Part shown: one piece after another, positions 8,839 through 17,459 of the stretch
How positions within the stretch are numbered: the first letter of the stretch is position 1
Layout of the letters: each line of letters begins with the position of its first letter
Assembly (NCBI RefSeq): GCF_003268655.1
Contig: NZ_CP029642.1
Coordinates: 124,001 to 188,000 of the forward strand
Direction of reading: 5' to 3'
DNA: 64,000 bases
Source: Arthrobacter dokdonellae
Lineage (GTDB): Bacteria > Actinomycetota > Actinomycetes > Actinomycetales > Micrococcaceae
Translations under genes and position numbers: made by a program
The notes under the pieces: model-generated
What the model was told of the DNA's origin: nothing
Databases searched by the model: none
What the model saw: only the letters and a program-made list of their open reading frames with translations

Positions 8839-10002
8839 GTGCCCATGAACATCGAACCCCTGCTCAAGGCGCTCGCCGACGCATTGTCCGGCGAGGGGCC
8901 GGCCGTCGAAATCCAGCCCCCGGCAGCCCCCGGCGACGCCCCTGCGTTCATGCTCATCCCCCAGGCAGAGCTGGGACTGCCGGCTGGCAGCGAAACGGAG
9001 ATTGCCGCCGTCGTGCGCACTTCGGGGAGCACCGGCCAGCCCAAGCGGACCCTGCTCAGCGTGGATTCACTGGCGGCGTCGTCGGTGGGGACCGCCCTGG
9101 CGCTGCGCGGCGAGGGGCAGTGGCTGCTGGCCCTGCCCATGCACTATGTGGCGGGCCTGCAGGTGCTGGTCCGCAGCCTCTTTGCCGGCACGCGTCCGTG
9201 GCTCATGGACCTCTCCGGCGGCTTCACTCCCGGGGCGTTCACGGCGGCCGCGGCGGAACTGACCGACAAGGTCCGTTACACCTCCCTGGTTCCCACCCAG
9301 CTCACGCGCCTGTTGACCGATCCGAGCGCCGAGACGCTGACGGTGCTGCGCCGTTTCAACGCGATCCTGCTCGGCGGCGCCCCGGCCAGCCCCGTGCTGC
9401 TGGAGGCCGCGCGCGGGGCCGGCGTCAACGTGGTCACCACCTATGGCATGAGTGAGACCTGCGGCGGCTGCGTGTACGACGGCGTCCCGCTCGAGGGCGT
9501 GCAGGTCGCCATCCGCGACGGCCGGGTCCGGCTCGGCGGCCCCGTGGTGGCCTCGGGCTACCTGGGCGATCCCGCGCTGACGGCCTCCGCGTTCTCCGCG
9601 GCCGACGGCGGGGGGACGCGTTGGTATGAAACCGGCGACCTGGGCGAGCTGGACAGTGAGGGACGCCTGCGGGTGCTGGGGCGGGTGGACGACGTCATCA
9701 TCTCCGGCGGGCTGAAGATTTCCGCGGCGGCCGTGGCCGACGGTCTGCACCGCGTGCCGGGCGTCCGCGAGGCCTTTGTGGGCCCGGTGGCGTCGGAGGA
9801 GTGGGGCCAGCAGCTGGCCGCCATGGTGGTGGGATCCTGCTCCCCCGAGGAGCTGCGGACCGGGGCGGCCTCCCTGCTGGAGCCGCACCAGGTCCCCAAG
9901 ACTGTGGTGTTCGTCTCCGAGCTTCCCGCGCTGGCCACCGGAAAGCCGGACAGGACGGCCATTTTGGCGCTCCTGTCGGACGCGGCGGCGGCCGGGGCGT
10001 AG
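8839..10002 (+). CDS. menE: o-succinylbenzoate-CoA ligase
   Basis: This adenylate-forming enzyme of 387 residues activates o-succinylbenzoate with ATP and CoA, the step before MenB. The ATP-binding P-loop TSGSTGQPKRTLLS, the adenylation motif TYGMSETCGG and the YETGDLG...RLRVLGRVDDVIISGGLKIS hinge region are all present. It is shorter than typical acyl-CoA ligases, as actinobacterial MenE proteins usually are. The GTG directly abuts the menB stop, and an in-frame ATG lies two codons later (8845). Cotranscribed with menB. Confidence 0.92.
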   Translation: MPMNIEPLLKALADALSGEGPAVEIQPPAAPGDAPAFMLIPQAELGLPAGSETEIAAVVRTSGSTGQPKRTLLSVDSLAASSVGTALALRGEGQWLLALPMHYVAGLQVLVRSLFAGTRPWLMDLSGGFTPGAFTAAAAELTDKVRYTSLVPTQLTRLLTDPSAETLTVLRRFNAILLGGAPASPVLLEAARGAGVNVVTTYGMSETCGGCVYDGVPLEGVQVAIRDGRVRLGGPVVASGYLGDPALTASAFSAADGGGTRWYETGDLGELDSEGRLRVLGRVDDVIISGGLKISAAAVADGLHRVPGVREAFVGPVASEEWGQQLAAMVVGSCSPEELRTGAASLLEPHQVPKTVVFVSELPALATGKPDRTAILALLSDAAAAGA

Positions 10003-10061
10003 CGCTTACCCGGCACAATGGAAGCTGACACGTTTTGCCGCCCCGCCGATAAGGAGTAGCT

Positions 10062-10940
10062 GTGGCCACTGCAGGTCAATGGATTGAAGGCGCGCGCCTG
10101 CGGACGCTGCCGATGGCTGTTGCCCCGGTGATCATCGGAACTGCCGCCGCGTTCGACCTCGGAGGGCTCCACTGGGGCCGGGCCGTGCTGGCCGCGCTGG
10201 TGTCCTTGTTGCTGCAGGTGGGCGTCAATTACGCCAATGACTATTCCGACGGAATCCGCGGCACGGACGAGGTCCGGGTGGGCCCGCTGCGGCTTGTGGG
10301 GTCCGGGGCCGCCGCGCCGCGCCAGGTCAAGGCGGCCGCGTTCGGCGCCCTGGCCCTGGCAATGGTTGCCGGGCTTGTCCTGGTGATTTTATCCCAGGCG
10401 TGGTGGCTGCTGCTGGTCGGGGCCGGGGCCGTGATTGCCGCGTGGGGATACACCGGCGGCAAGAACCCCTATGGATACATGGGCCTGGGCGACGTGTTCG
10501 TGTTCTTCTTCTTCGGGCCCGTGGCCACCCTGGGCACCACGTTCACGCAGGCAGGGGCCGTGAGCACGGCGGCGGTCCTGGGGTCCATCGCCACGGGACT
10601 GATCGCCGTCGCACTTCTCATGGCGAACAATGTCCGCGACATCCCCACGGACCGGCAGGTGGGCAAGCGCACGCTCGCCGTCCGGCTCGGGGACAGGAAC
10701 GCGCGGCTCAGCTATGTGGTCATGCTGGGGCTGTCGCTGGCCGTCATGATGGTCCTGGCGCCTGCCAAGCCATGGCTGCTGCTGGTGCTGCTGCTGGCAC
10801 CATTCATGCTCATGCCCAGCTGGCTGATGCTCAAGGGCAAGAAGCGCAAGAGCCTGATTCCGGTGTTGAAGCAGACGGGCCTGCTCAACCTGGGGTTCAG
10901 CGTGCTGTTTGCCGCCGCCATGGCGCTGACGGCCCTGTAG
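10062..10940 (+). CDS. menA: 1,4-dihydroxy-2-naphthoate polyprenyltransferase
   Basis: This is a 292-residue multi-pass membrane prenyltransferase that attaches the isoprenoid tail to dihydroxynaphthoate, giving demethylmenaquinone. The first Asp-rich motif is NDYSDGIRGTD at about residue 60, and the second is NNVRDIPTDRQVGKRTLAV. Eight or so hydrophobic segments follow the family pattern. It starts with GTG behind a good AAGGAG ribosome site (10050-10055) and follows menE by 59 bases, completing a menB-menE-menA unit. Confidence 0.95.
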   Translation: MATAGQWIEGARLRTLPMAVAPVIIGTAAAFDLGGLHWGRAVLAALVSLLLQVGVNYANDYSDGIRGTDEVRVGPLRLVGSGAAAPRQVKAAAFGALALAMVAGLVLVILSQAWWLLLVGAGAVIAAWGYTGGKNPYGYMGLGDVFVFFFFGPVATLGTTFTQAGAVSTAAVLGSIATGLIAVALLMANNVRDIPTDRQVGKRTLAVRLGDRNARLSYVVMLGLSLAVMMVLAPAKPWLLLVLLLAPFMLMPSWLMLKGKKRKSLIPVLKQTGLLNLGFSVLFAAAMALTAL

Positions 10941-10994
10941 CCTGCCCTGACGCTGCGTGCCGCGCGCGGCTTCCGGAGGCGCGGCCTGTGGCGG

Positions 10995-11660
10995 CTACTT
11001 GGCCCGCGCGGACCATTCGTGGAATGCGGCCAGGGCCACTTCACTGCCTGTCACGTCGACGTTTGCAGCGCGCTGCCGACCGGAAATGTACAGCGCCACT
11101 TCCACCGGGTCCCCGGCCACCAGCACCATGCCCGGCCCAGTGGCCCCCCTGCGCACGGCTCCCTTGTGCATGGGGACGGCGGGATGGTTTTTGGTGGCGA
11201 TCGTGACTGCGACGGGGCATCGCCGGTACGTCATCCTCGCCATCAGGGGCAGCTTTGCCCACAGCGCTTCGAGCTGTCCCGCCGGCAGGGACCTGGGCAC
11301 GTTGTTGCCGCCGCCCCGGCGGACGTCCTCGTGGTGGATCACGTATTCCACGAGCTGGGCGGAGTCACCCAGCCATGTCATCGGGTTGGCCGCGCCCGTG
11401 CCGGCGGCGAACCGGGCCAGCAGCTGGTCGTAGCCTGCATCGGTTTCGGCTGCCGCCACGACGTGGCCAAGCCGCTTTTCCTGGCCAGGCTCCGGCCGTG
11501 CCACGGCGTCGAGCATCTGCTTCCATGGCGCGTGTTCACGCATCACCAGGTGAGCCAGCAGGCGGCGGACATTCCATCCTTCGCACAGGGTCGCGGCACC
11601 CGGGTCCGCGGCCCGGAACGTTTCCACAAGTGCGAACCGTTCTTGGTCCATCCAGCGCAT
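10995..11660 (-). CDS. TIGR03085-type metal-binding protein (mycothiol maleylpyruvate isomerase fold)
   Basis: This 221-residue protein has the DinB/MDMPI-like layout: TLCEGWNVRRLLAHLVMREH at the N-terminus and LVEYVIHHEDVRRGG in the middle. The histidines of these two segments are the expected metal ligands. Its exact reaction is not known, but the family is tied to mycothiol-using actinobacteria. The ATG at 11660 is chosen because GGAAAGGACA lies just upstream. The frame continues to 11897 without coding character. It converges on menA. Confidence 0.82.
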   Translation of the reverse strand: MRWMDQERFALVETFRAADPGAATLCEGWNVRRLLAHLVMREHAPWKQMLDAVARPEPGQEKRLGHVVAAAETDAGYDQLLARFAAGTGAANPMTWLGDSAQLVEYVIHHEDVRRGGGNNVPRSLPAGQLEALWAKLPLMARMTYRRCPVAVTIATKNHPAVPMHKGAVRRGATGPGMVLVAGDPVEVALYISGRQRAANVDVTGSEVALAAFHEWSARAK

Positions 11661-11742
11661 GGGAGTGTCCTTTCCTGCAACGTGGTGGGAAGCGTGTGGT
11701 GGGAAGCCCCGCCAGTGACGCGGAGGCCCGCCGCGCGGTCGC

Positions 11743-12072
11743 TCAGGTCCCGGGCTGCGTGTGCGGCTTTCTGGTGACACGGTCCGCATCGACCCAGACG
11801 TCAGGGTTGGCGTCGATGAGGGCGTCCTCGGCATCGGCGTCGGCGACCGCGCTGACGGACTGCGTGGTGTCGGCGTTCGGGGCGAACCTGTCAGCAATGA
11901 CGGCCGTGGCGCCGTCGCGCTGCTTGCGCAGGAGGAAAAAACTGACCACGAATGCGCACAACGCCGCGGCCAGGGCTGAAGCCAGCGGGCTCAATTGCAG
12001 GGCCAGGTAGGCGAGCAGGAAGAATGCCAGAAAAAGCAGACCGCGGATCAAGGAGTATTTGAAGAATGCCAC
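11743..12072 (-). CDS. DUF4229 domain membrane protein
   Basis: This 109-residue protein has two N-terminal transmembrane segments (about residues 8-28 and 32-47) followed by RKQRDG and an acidic cytoplasmic tail rich in Asp and Ala. That is the layout of DUF4229 proteins, which are short actinobacterial membrane proteins often near menaquinone genes. Function unknown. It is divergent from the PLDc_N gene across 72 bases. Confidence 0.8.
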   Translation of the reverse strand: MAFFKYSLIRGLLFLAFFLLAYLALQLSPLASALAAALCAFVVSFFLLRKQRDGATAVIADRFAPNADTTQSVSAVADADAEDALIDANPDVWVDADRVTRKPHTQPGT

Positions 12073-12144
12073 GCGCCCCAGTTTAGCCGCTGATCCTGAA
12101 CGATGCCCCGGAGACCAATTTGTCCGTCAACGATAGAATAAGGC

Positions 12145-12552
12145 ATGCGCTATATCCCAGTGATCTTCGGTGTGGTTCTTTTCATCTACGGGCTCATAGA
12201 CTGCATACGCAGCGAGTCCGCCGATGTCCGGAGCCTGCCCAAGCCCGCCTGGATCATAGTGATCCTGCTGCTGCCCCTCGTGGGCGTCCTGCTCTGGTTT
12301 TTCCTGGGCCGTCCCCGGTACGCCGAGGCCGGCAACCAGGCCGGGCCCGCTTCCGCCCCGCGCGGCCCATCCTTCTCCGGCCGCGCCAGCCAGTTCAGGG
12401 CCCCGGACGACGACCCCGACTTTCTGCGGAACCTCGAGGTGTCCCGTGCCCACAAGGCGGAAGCGGAACGCCTGCGCAGGCTCAAGGCTGAACTTGACGC
12501 CCGCGAGGCCAAGCTGCGCGAGCAGCACCCGAAGGATGAAACCCAACACTAG
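12145..12552 (+). CDS. PLDc_N domain membrane protein
   Basis: This 135-residue protein opens with a hydrophobic helix (YIPVIFGVVLFIYGLIDCI), then SLPKPAWIIVILLLPLVGVLLWFFLGRPR. This is the phospholipase-D nuclease N-terminal membrane anchor found alone in many actinobacteria. The rest is a charged, probably helical tail ending with alternating Arg/Glu/Ala residues (about 95-130) that could form a coiled coil. No catalytic domain is attached. Its role is unknown. Confidence 0.8.
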   Translation: MRYIPVIFGVVLFIYGLIDCIRSESADVRSLPKPAWIIVILLLPLVGVLLWFFLGRPRYAEAGNQAGPASAPRGPSFSGRASQFRAPDDDPDFLRNLEVSRAHKAEAERLRRLKAELDAREAKLREQHPKDETQH

Positions 12553-12566
12553 CCGTTCATTCTGCG

Positions 12567-12713
12567 CCGCCGAGATTACAGCTCCGGCGACGTCGGTGCA
12601 GAAAAAATCGCCGAGAGTACGCATAGGGCGACCCCGCGAGCGCCGAACCCACCGTATCCGTACGGTGGCCGATCTGAACCACTGGGCGGGCCGCCAGAAA
12701 TGTACTCTCGCCG
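12567..12713. repeat. three copies of a 24-bp dyad repeat upstream of the DUF559 gene
   Basis: Copies lie at 12567-12589 and 12608-12630 (forward) and 12691-12713 (reverse). The consensus, taken with the copies downstream of the gene, starts CCGCCGAGAGTACAG and ends TTTGGCGG, so the unit has inverted CCGCC/GGCGG ends. The first two copies start 41 bases apart. No copies were noticed elsewhere in the window. Confidence 0.65.
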
Positions 12714-12742
12714 CTCCGGGCCGCCCGGCTCGCCGCCCCAAC

Positions 12743-13735
12743 ATGACCGAGCCCACGCCGCTGCCTTTGCATCTCGCCACGCGTCCCTTCACCCTGGAGC
12801 AGGCCCGCTCGTCAGGAATCTTCCGCTCGCGGACGCGGGCCTCCGACCTGTGGACGCCCAGCCGCGGCATCCGAGTACCCAAGGGTGCGGATTTTGACTT
12901 ACTGAATGCCTGCCGTCCCTACACGGAAGCCACGGATTCCAGCGTGGTCAGCCACCTCACCGCCGCCAAAATCCACGGCCTGTACCTGCCGCAACGATGC
13001 GTGGATGACCACTTCCTGCACCTGGCCCGGCCAGCGGGAGCCGGTGTGCCGCGCCGTCGTCGGGTCAAATTCCATCGGCTGGATCTCGCGGACGACGACG
13101 TCGAAGCAGCGGGCGGTGTGCCCGTCACCTCCGTACGGCGCACCTTCCTCGACCTTGCGTCCCTGTTATCCCTTGACGAGTTGGTGATCATTGGCGACCA
13201 GCTCGTATGCGAACACACGCGCAGCTACGGTCCGCCAAAAATCGCCATGTTGGGACTTGACGGACTGAACGCGTACATCGACGGGCATTCCGGCGTTCGC
13301 TGCATCCGCCGGGTCCGCTGTGCAATGGACCTGGTCAGGGTGGGTGCCGACTCGCCGCCGGAAACCAGGCTGCGACTGCTCATGGTGCGGGCCGGCCTGC
13401 CCGTATTCGAGCCCAACTGCGAACTCCGCGACGCCGCCGGGAACCCGTTGGTCTCCCCCGACCTCACCTGTGACGAGTACAGGACGTGCGTTGAGTATGA
13501 CGGCGACCATCATTTCACGCCCGAACAGCAGGGCAAGGACCACGACCGGGACTTCGTCACGAAATCGCTGGGCTGGAACCAGGTGCTGATCAACAAGGAA
13601 GACATGCGCGACGGAGGGCGGGTGGCCGTGACCAAGGTCGCCCGGATGTTGGTGCAGGGCGGCTGGGCGGACCCGCTCAATCTGGCCGGCGCATCGCTGC
13701 AAGGCCGCCTGGGCAGCCGCAAGGACGTTGCTTGA
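12743..13735 (+). CDS. AbiEi-like/DUF559 nuclease-fold protein
   Basis: This 330-residue protein has an N-terminal winged-helix-like segment (about 1-60, LATRPFTLEQARSSGIFRS) like those of AbiEi-type antitoxin-domain proteins. Its C-terminal domain (about 200-310) has the DUF559/Vsr-like PD-(D/E)XK layout: E207 in PPETRLR, D240 in SPDLTC, E251 and D253 in CVEYDGDHH, then GWNQVLINKEDM. All expected catalytic positions are present, so it may be an active nuclease. The biological role of these stand-alone proteins is unknown. The start is the ATG at 12743. The long upstream frame passes through repeats. Copies of one short repeat flank the gene on both sides. Confidence 0.75.
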   Translation: MTEPTPLPLHLATRPFTLEQARSSGIFRSRTRASDLWTPSRGIRVPKGADFDLLNACRPYTEATDSSVVSHLTAAKIHGLYLPQRCVDDHFLHLARPAGAGVPRRRRVKFHRLDLADDDVEAAGGVPVTSVRRTFLDLASLLSLDELVIIGDQLVCEHTRSYGPPKIAMLGLDGLNAYIDGHSGVRCIRRVRCAMDLVRVGADSPPETRLRLLMVRAGLPVFEPNCELRDAAGNPLVSPDLTCDEYRTCVEYDGDHHFTPEQQGKDHDRDFVTKSLGWNQVLINKEDMRDGGRVAVTKVARMLVQGGWADPLNLAGASLQGRLGSRKDVA

Positions 13736-13783
13736 GCTTCGGGGGCGGCCATGACGGCTCCGTCGGCGTGCAAAAACCACCAC

Positions 13784-13882
13784 CGTGCAGCTTTGGCGGC
13801 TTCCACAAAGCGCTGAACCGCCGAGCGTACAGCTGTGGCGGTCTGGGCGGCTGCCCAGCCGCCAAAGCTGTACTCTCGGCGG
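13784..13882. repeat. dyad repeat copies and large hairpin downstream of the DUF559 gene
   Basis: A partial copy lies at 13784-13799, a forward copy at 13818-13841 and a reverse copy at 13859-13882. The last two are inverted to each other, and the spacer 13842-13858 folds on itself (CTGGGC with GCCCAG), so 13818-13882 makes one long hairpin. It sits between the convergent DUF559 and ccsB genes and could end transcription of both. The two full copies start 41 bases apart, as upstream of the gene. Confidence 0.65.
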
Positions 13883-13892
13883 GACCGGAAGG

Positions 13893-14993
13893 TTAGCTGC
13901 TCACGCCCGCGTACGAGTGCAGGCCGGAGAAGTACACGTTGACGATGGTGAAGTTGAAGACCACGCACAGGTAGCCCACAATGGACAGCCACGCAGCGCG
14001 CGTTCCCGTCCAGCCACGCGTGGCGCGGGCATGCAGGTAGCCGGCGTAGACCACCCAGATCACGAACGTCCAAACTTCCTTTGTGTCCCAGCCCCAGAAG
14101 CGGCCCCAGGCCTTTTCTGCCCAGATGGAGCCGAACATCAGCGTCAGGGTCCAGCCCACAAACGCGATGGCGTTGATGCGGTAGGCCATGTTCTCCAGGC
14201 TCAGCGAGTTCGGGACCAGGCGCATGACCAGGGCCCTGTCCGGCTTCCCGGAGGCTATCGATGACTCGCGGCGCGATTGCAGCAGTTGCAGCACGGACAT
14301 CGCAAACGTCAGCGTGAACAGCGAGGAAGACATCACGGCGATGGAAACGTGGATGACGAGCCAGTAGCTCTGCAGCGCCGGCACCAGGTGCCCCGCCGGC
14401 GTCCAGAACGACACCGACGCCGCCGTGATCATCAGCAGAACCAGGCCAATGACGAACGTGCCCAGGAAGCGCAGGTCGCGGCGGGTCAGCACCAGCAGGA
14501 AGATCAGTGCCACCGTGAAGCCGCCCGTGGTGCAGAACTCGTACATGTTGCCCCACGGCACCCGCCCTGCCGCCAGCCCGCGGAACAGCACCGCCAGGCC
14601 GTGCACGACGGCGGCCACGACGGTGATTGCCACGGCGACCCTGGCCGCGCGGCGCTTGACCTTGCCGTAACGCATCGAGTCGCCGGCGGTGATGCCGTCA
14701 GAGCCGTCGTGGGTCTTGCTGCTCGGGCGGACCCCGCGGTCCAGCGGCCCGGCGCCAAGGTCCTGGCCGATGGCTCCGGAAGCGCCGACGCCCACGAGCC
14801 GGTTGGTTTCGGCGGCTGCGACGCCTGCTGACGCCGTGGCGCCGGCGGACTCGACGGCCAGGCCCCGGCGGACAGTCTTGCTGTACGTCACCAGGTCCCA
14901 GGCGTAGGCGCAAAACGCAACGGCGTAGGCCAGGCCGGCCATGAGCATGAACTGCTCGCTGAGCAGCGCGAAGCCTTCATTGATAGTTGGCAT
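13893..14993 (-). CDS. ccsB: cytochrome c biogenesis protein CcsB (ResC)
   Basis: This is a 366-residue multi-pass membrane protein that, with ResB, carries and attaches haem to apocytochromes c on the outer face of the membrane. The tryptophan-rich haem-handling motif appears as WGRFWGWDTKEVWTFVIWVVYAGYLHAR. Histidines in hydrophobic segments (for example WLVIHVSIAVMSSS) are the expected haem ligands. The N-terminal 140 residues include a variable Ala/Gly-rich cytoplasmic loop. It is the last gene of the operon, and its ATG overlaps the resB TAA by one base. Confidence 0.93.
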   Translation of the reverse strand: MPTINEGFALLSEQFMLMAGLAYAVAFCAYAWDLVTYSKTVRRGLAVESAGATASAGVAAAETNRLVGVGASGAIGQDLGAGPLDRGVRPSSKTHDGSDGITAGDSMRYGKVKRRAARVAVAITVVAAVVHGLAVLFRGLAAGRVPWGNMYEFCTTGGFTVALIFLLVLTRRDLRFLGTFVIGLVLLMITAASVSFWTPAGHLVPALQSYWLVIHVSIAVMSSSLFTLTFAMSVLQLLQSRRESSIASGKPDRALVMRLVPNSLSLENMAYRINAIAFVGWTLTLMFGSIWAEKAWGRFWGWDTKEVWTFVIWVVYAGYLHARATRGWTGTRAAWLSIVGYLCVVFNFTIVNVYFSGLHSYAGVSS

Positions 14994-16699
14994 TACTGGT
15001 CCTTACTCGACACGGTGACGCCGGTTTCGGTGTCGTTTTGGTTGGCGGGTGTCCGGTTACCATCTTGCCCCTGCGGGCCGGTCGGCACCAGCCATTTGGC
15101 GTGGAGCGCCTTGTTGATCGCCGCCGCTTCCCCGGCCAGGCGGTGGTCCTCGCCACGGGCCAGCAGGCCAAACTCGACCATGGTCCGCCCGTCGGGGTGG
15201 TTGCCGGTGCGGACCCAGACGCGGCGGCGGTTCAGGAACAGCGATGCCATGAGCCCGGACAGCGCCAGGACGGCAAACACCAGGACGTACACCTGGCCCG
15301 GATCATGACGGATGTCCAAGGCCGCAAAGCGCTTGATTCCGTCAAAGCTGATGGTGCCGTTGCCCTGCGGCAGCTTGTACGTCTGGCCGGGGGCAAGAAC
15401 AATGCCGCCGGCCTTGAGGTCGCGGCCGTTGATCTGCTTCATCTTGGAGGTGTCCAGGGTGTAGACATTGCGGGGGATGCCGTTGTCCAGGCCCAGGTCC
15501 CCGGTGTAGGCGTTGAGGTTCAGCTGCGGGTTGAAGGGGTCGGGGTCGGAACCGAAGGCCACCCCCTTGTTGTCCACGAGGGCGGTGGGCAGGAAGAAGC
15601 CGACAAACCCGAGCTGGTGGGGCTTGGCGTCAGGGACCTTGATGACCATGAGGGAGGTGTAGGCGCCGTCGGTGGGGATGGTGACGACAGGTCCCTGGAA
15701 GGCGACGTTGCCCTTGCCGTCCTTGACGGTCACCACGGGCGCGTAGCCGTTTCCGACCAGGTAGACGTTCGTGCCGCCGATGGACAGGGGGTCATTGACC
15801 TTCAGGACCTGCTGCTTGGCGGGCGCATCGGCGCCGTCCTTGGTGGTCATGGTGGCCTTGAAATCGATCGGCTGGCCGTAGTGGCCCGGGGATTCCCTGT
15901 CGTAGGTGACCGCCAGCTTGTCCAGCTTCACCGAGTACGGGCTGAGACGGTCGCTGTTGAAGTACGCGCCAGGGGTGAACGTGTCATAACCCACCAAGGT
16001 GTTCACGAACGTTTCGCCTTCCACCACCACGCGCTGGCCGCTGTACCCGGCCAGGCCGCTGTAGGCGACGGCGGCGAGGACGCCCAGGACGGAGACGTGG
16101 AAGACCAGGTTTCCCACTTCCTTCAGGAATCCGATTTCGGCCCCCACCGATGGCCGCTCCGTGCCGAGGTCCCGCACGTCCACGCGGTAGCGGCGGCCCT
16201 TGAGGACCGCGGCGGCGTCCTTGACGGCCTGTTCGGCGCCAATGCCGCTGCCGGCAGGGATTTCCACGGTGCCGTATTCGGCCAGCCGGGACAGCCGTAC
16301 GGGCGTGCGCGGCGGTGCCGACCGCATCGCCTTCCAGTGGATTTTGGCGCGGGGCAGCACACATCCCACCAGTGAGGTGAAGAGCAGCAGGTAAATGGCC
16401 GCAAACCAGGGCGAGGAGTAGACGTCAAACAGTTTGAACCAGTCCAGGATTGGCCCGGAGGTCGGGTGGTCCGACAGGTACTGCGTGACGGTGGAGGGGT
16501 TGGAGCCCCGCTGCGGAAACAGGGAACCGGGAACGGCCGCCACGGCAAGCAGCAGCAGCAGGAACAGGGCCGTCCGCATGCTGGTCAGCTGCCGCCAGGC
16601 CCACCGGAGCATGCCCAGAAAGCCCAGCCGGGGAAGCTCAACGTTGTCCTTGGCAGGCTTCTTGCTTTGCACTTCTCGCACCGAATTTTCCCTCATCAA
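14993..16699 (-). CDS. resB: cytochrome c biogenesis protein ResB
   Basis: This 568-residue protein has the ResB pattern: three N-terminal membrane segments (LFLLLLLAVAAVPGSLFPQRG first), a large extracellular beta-rich domain, and a final membrane segment near residue 500 (VLVFAVLALSGLMASLFLN). ResB and CcsB form the system II haem lyase. Its ATG overlaps the ccdA stop in an ATGA. All four genes resA-ccdA-resB-ccsB are in the order usual for actinobacteria. Confidence 0.93.
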   Translation of the reverse strand: MMRENSVREVQSKKPAKDNVELPRLGFLGMLRWAWRQLTSMRTALFLLLLLAVAAVPGSLFPQRGSNPSTVTQYLSDHPTSGPILDWFKLFDVYSSPWFAAIYLLLFTSLVGCVLPRAKIHWKAMRSAPPRTPVRLSRLAEYGTVEIPAGSGIGAEQAVKDAAAVLKGRRYRVDVRDLGTERPSVGAEIGFLKEVGNLVFHVSVLGVLAAVAYSGLAGYSGQRVVVEGETFVNTLVGYDTFTPGAYFNSDRLSPYSVKLDKLAVTYDRESPGHYGQPIDFKATMTTKDGADAPAKQQVLKVNDPLSIGGTNVYLVGNGYAPVVTVKDGKGNVAFQGPVVTIPTDGAYTSLMVIKVPDAKPHQLGFVGFFLPTALVDNKGVAFGSDPDPFNPQLNLNAYTGDLGLDNGIPRNVYTLDTSKMKQINGRDLKAGGIVLAPGQTYKLPQGNGTISFDGIKRFAALDIRHDPGQVYVLVFAVLALSGLMASLFLNRRRVWVRTGNHPDGRTMVEFGLLARGEDHRLAGEAAAINKALHAKWLVPTGPQGQDGNRTPANQNDTETGVTVSSKDQ

Positions 16700-17454
16700 A
16701 TTGGCAATCTCACTTCACCGGCGAACCAGTTCTGCAGTTGGTTGATCCACGCGCCCCAGAGCCCGGTGACCATCAACAGCCCCAGGACAATCAGCATGCC
16801 GCCGCCAAACCGTTGCAGGCCCCGGCGGTGGGAGCGGAAAAACGCCAGGGCACCCAGTCCCCGCCGCACGCCCAGGGCGATCAACAGGAACGGGACCCCG
16901 AGGCCCAGGCAGTAGACAAACGTCAGGAACGCACCCTTGGCCGCGGTGGTTCCGTCAAAGTATGACAGGGCCAGCACCGCGCTGAGCGTGGGCCCGATGC
17001 ACGGCGCCCACCCCAGCCCGAACGTGACCCCCAGCACGGGGGCGCCCCACAGCCCCGCAGGCGGTTTCGCGTGGATCTTGGCCTCACGCTGGAACCAGTT
17101 CATGCCGCCGAGGAACACCACGCCGAGCAGGATGACCACCACTCCCAGGACCTGGGTCACCCACCCGGCGCCGGGGGTCCGCAGCCAGGCCCCCAGCTGG
17201 CCGAACACGGCCCCGATCAGGACAAAGACCGCGGAAAACCCAAGGACAAACAAGCCGATGCCCAGCAGCATGCGCCCGCGCCGCTGCTTTTCCAGGTCGA
17301 CGCCGGTCAGGCCGCTGACGTAGCCCAGGTAGCCGGGCACCAGGGGCAGCACGCACGGGGAAAGGAAGGAGACCAGCCCGGCCAGCAGGGCAACGGGTAT
17401 CGCCAGCAGCATGGAGCCGCTGTTGATGATCTCCGCAAACGGGTTGTTGGTCAA
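16696..17454 (-). CDS. ccdA: cytochrome c biogenesis protein CcdA
   Basis: This 252-residue membrane protein of the DsbD-beta/CcdA family passes electrons from cytoplasmic thioredoxin to the exported thioredoxin ResA. LVSFLSPCVLPLVPGYLGYVSG holds the first redox cysteine, and GLGWAPCIGPTLSAVL holds the second. Six hydrophobic segments are visible. The start is five bases after the resA stop. Confidence 0.93.
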   Translation of the reverse strand: MTNNPFAEIINSGSMLLAIPVALLAGLVSFLSPCVLPLVPGYLGYVSGLTGVDLEKQRRGRMLLGIGLFVLGFSAVFVLIGAVFGQLGAWLRTPGAGWVTQVLGVVVILLGVVFLGGMNWFQREAKIHAKPPAGLWGAPVLGVTFGLGWAPCIGPTLSAVLALSYFDGTTAAKGAFLTFVYCLGLGVPFLLIALGVRRGLGALAFFRSHRRGLQRFGGGMLIVLGLLMVTGLWGAWINQLQNWFAGEVRLPI

Positions 17455-17459
17455 CGCCC

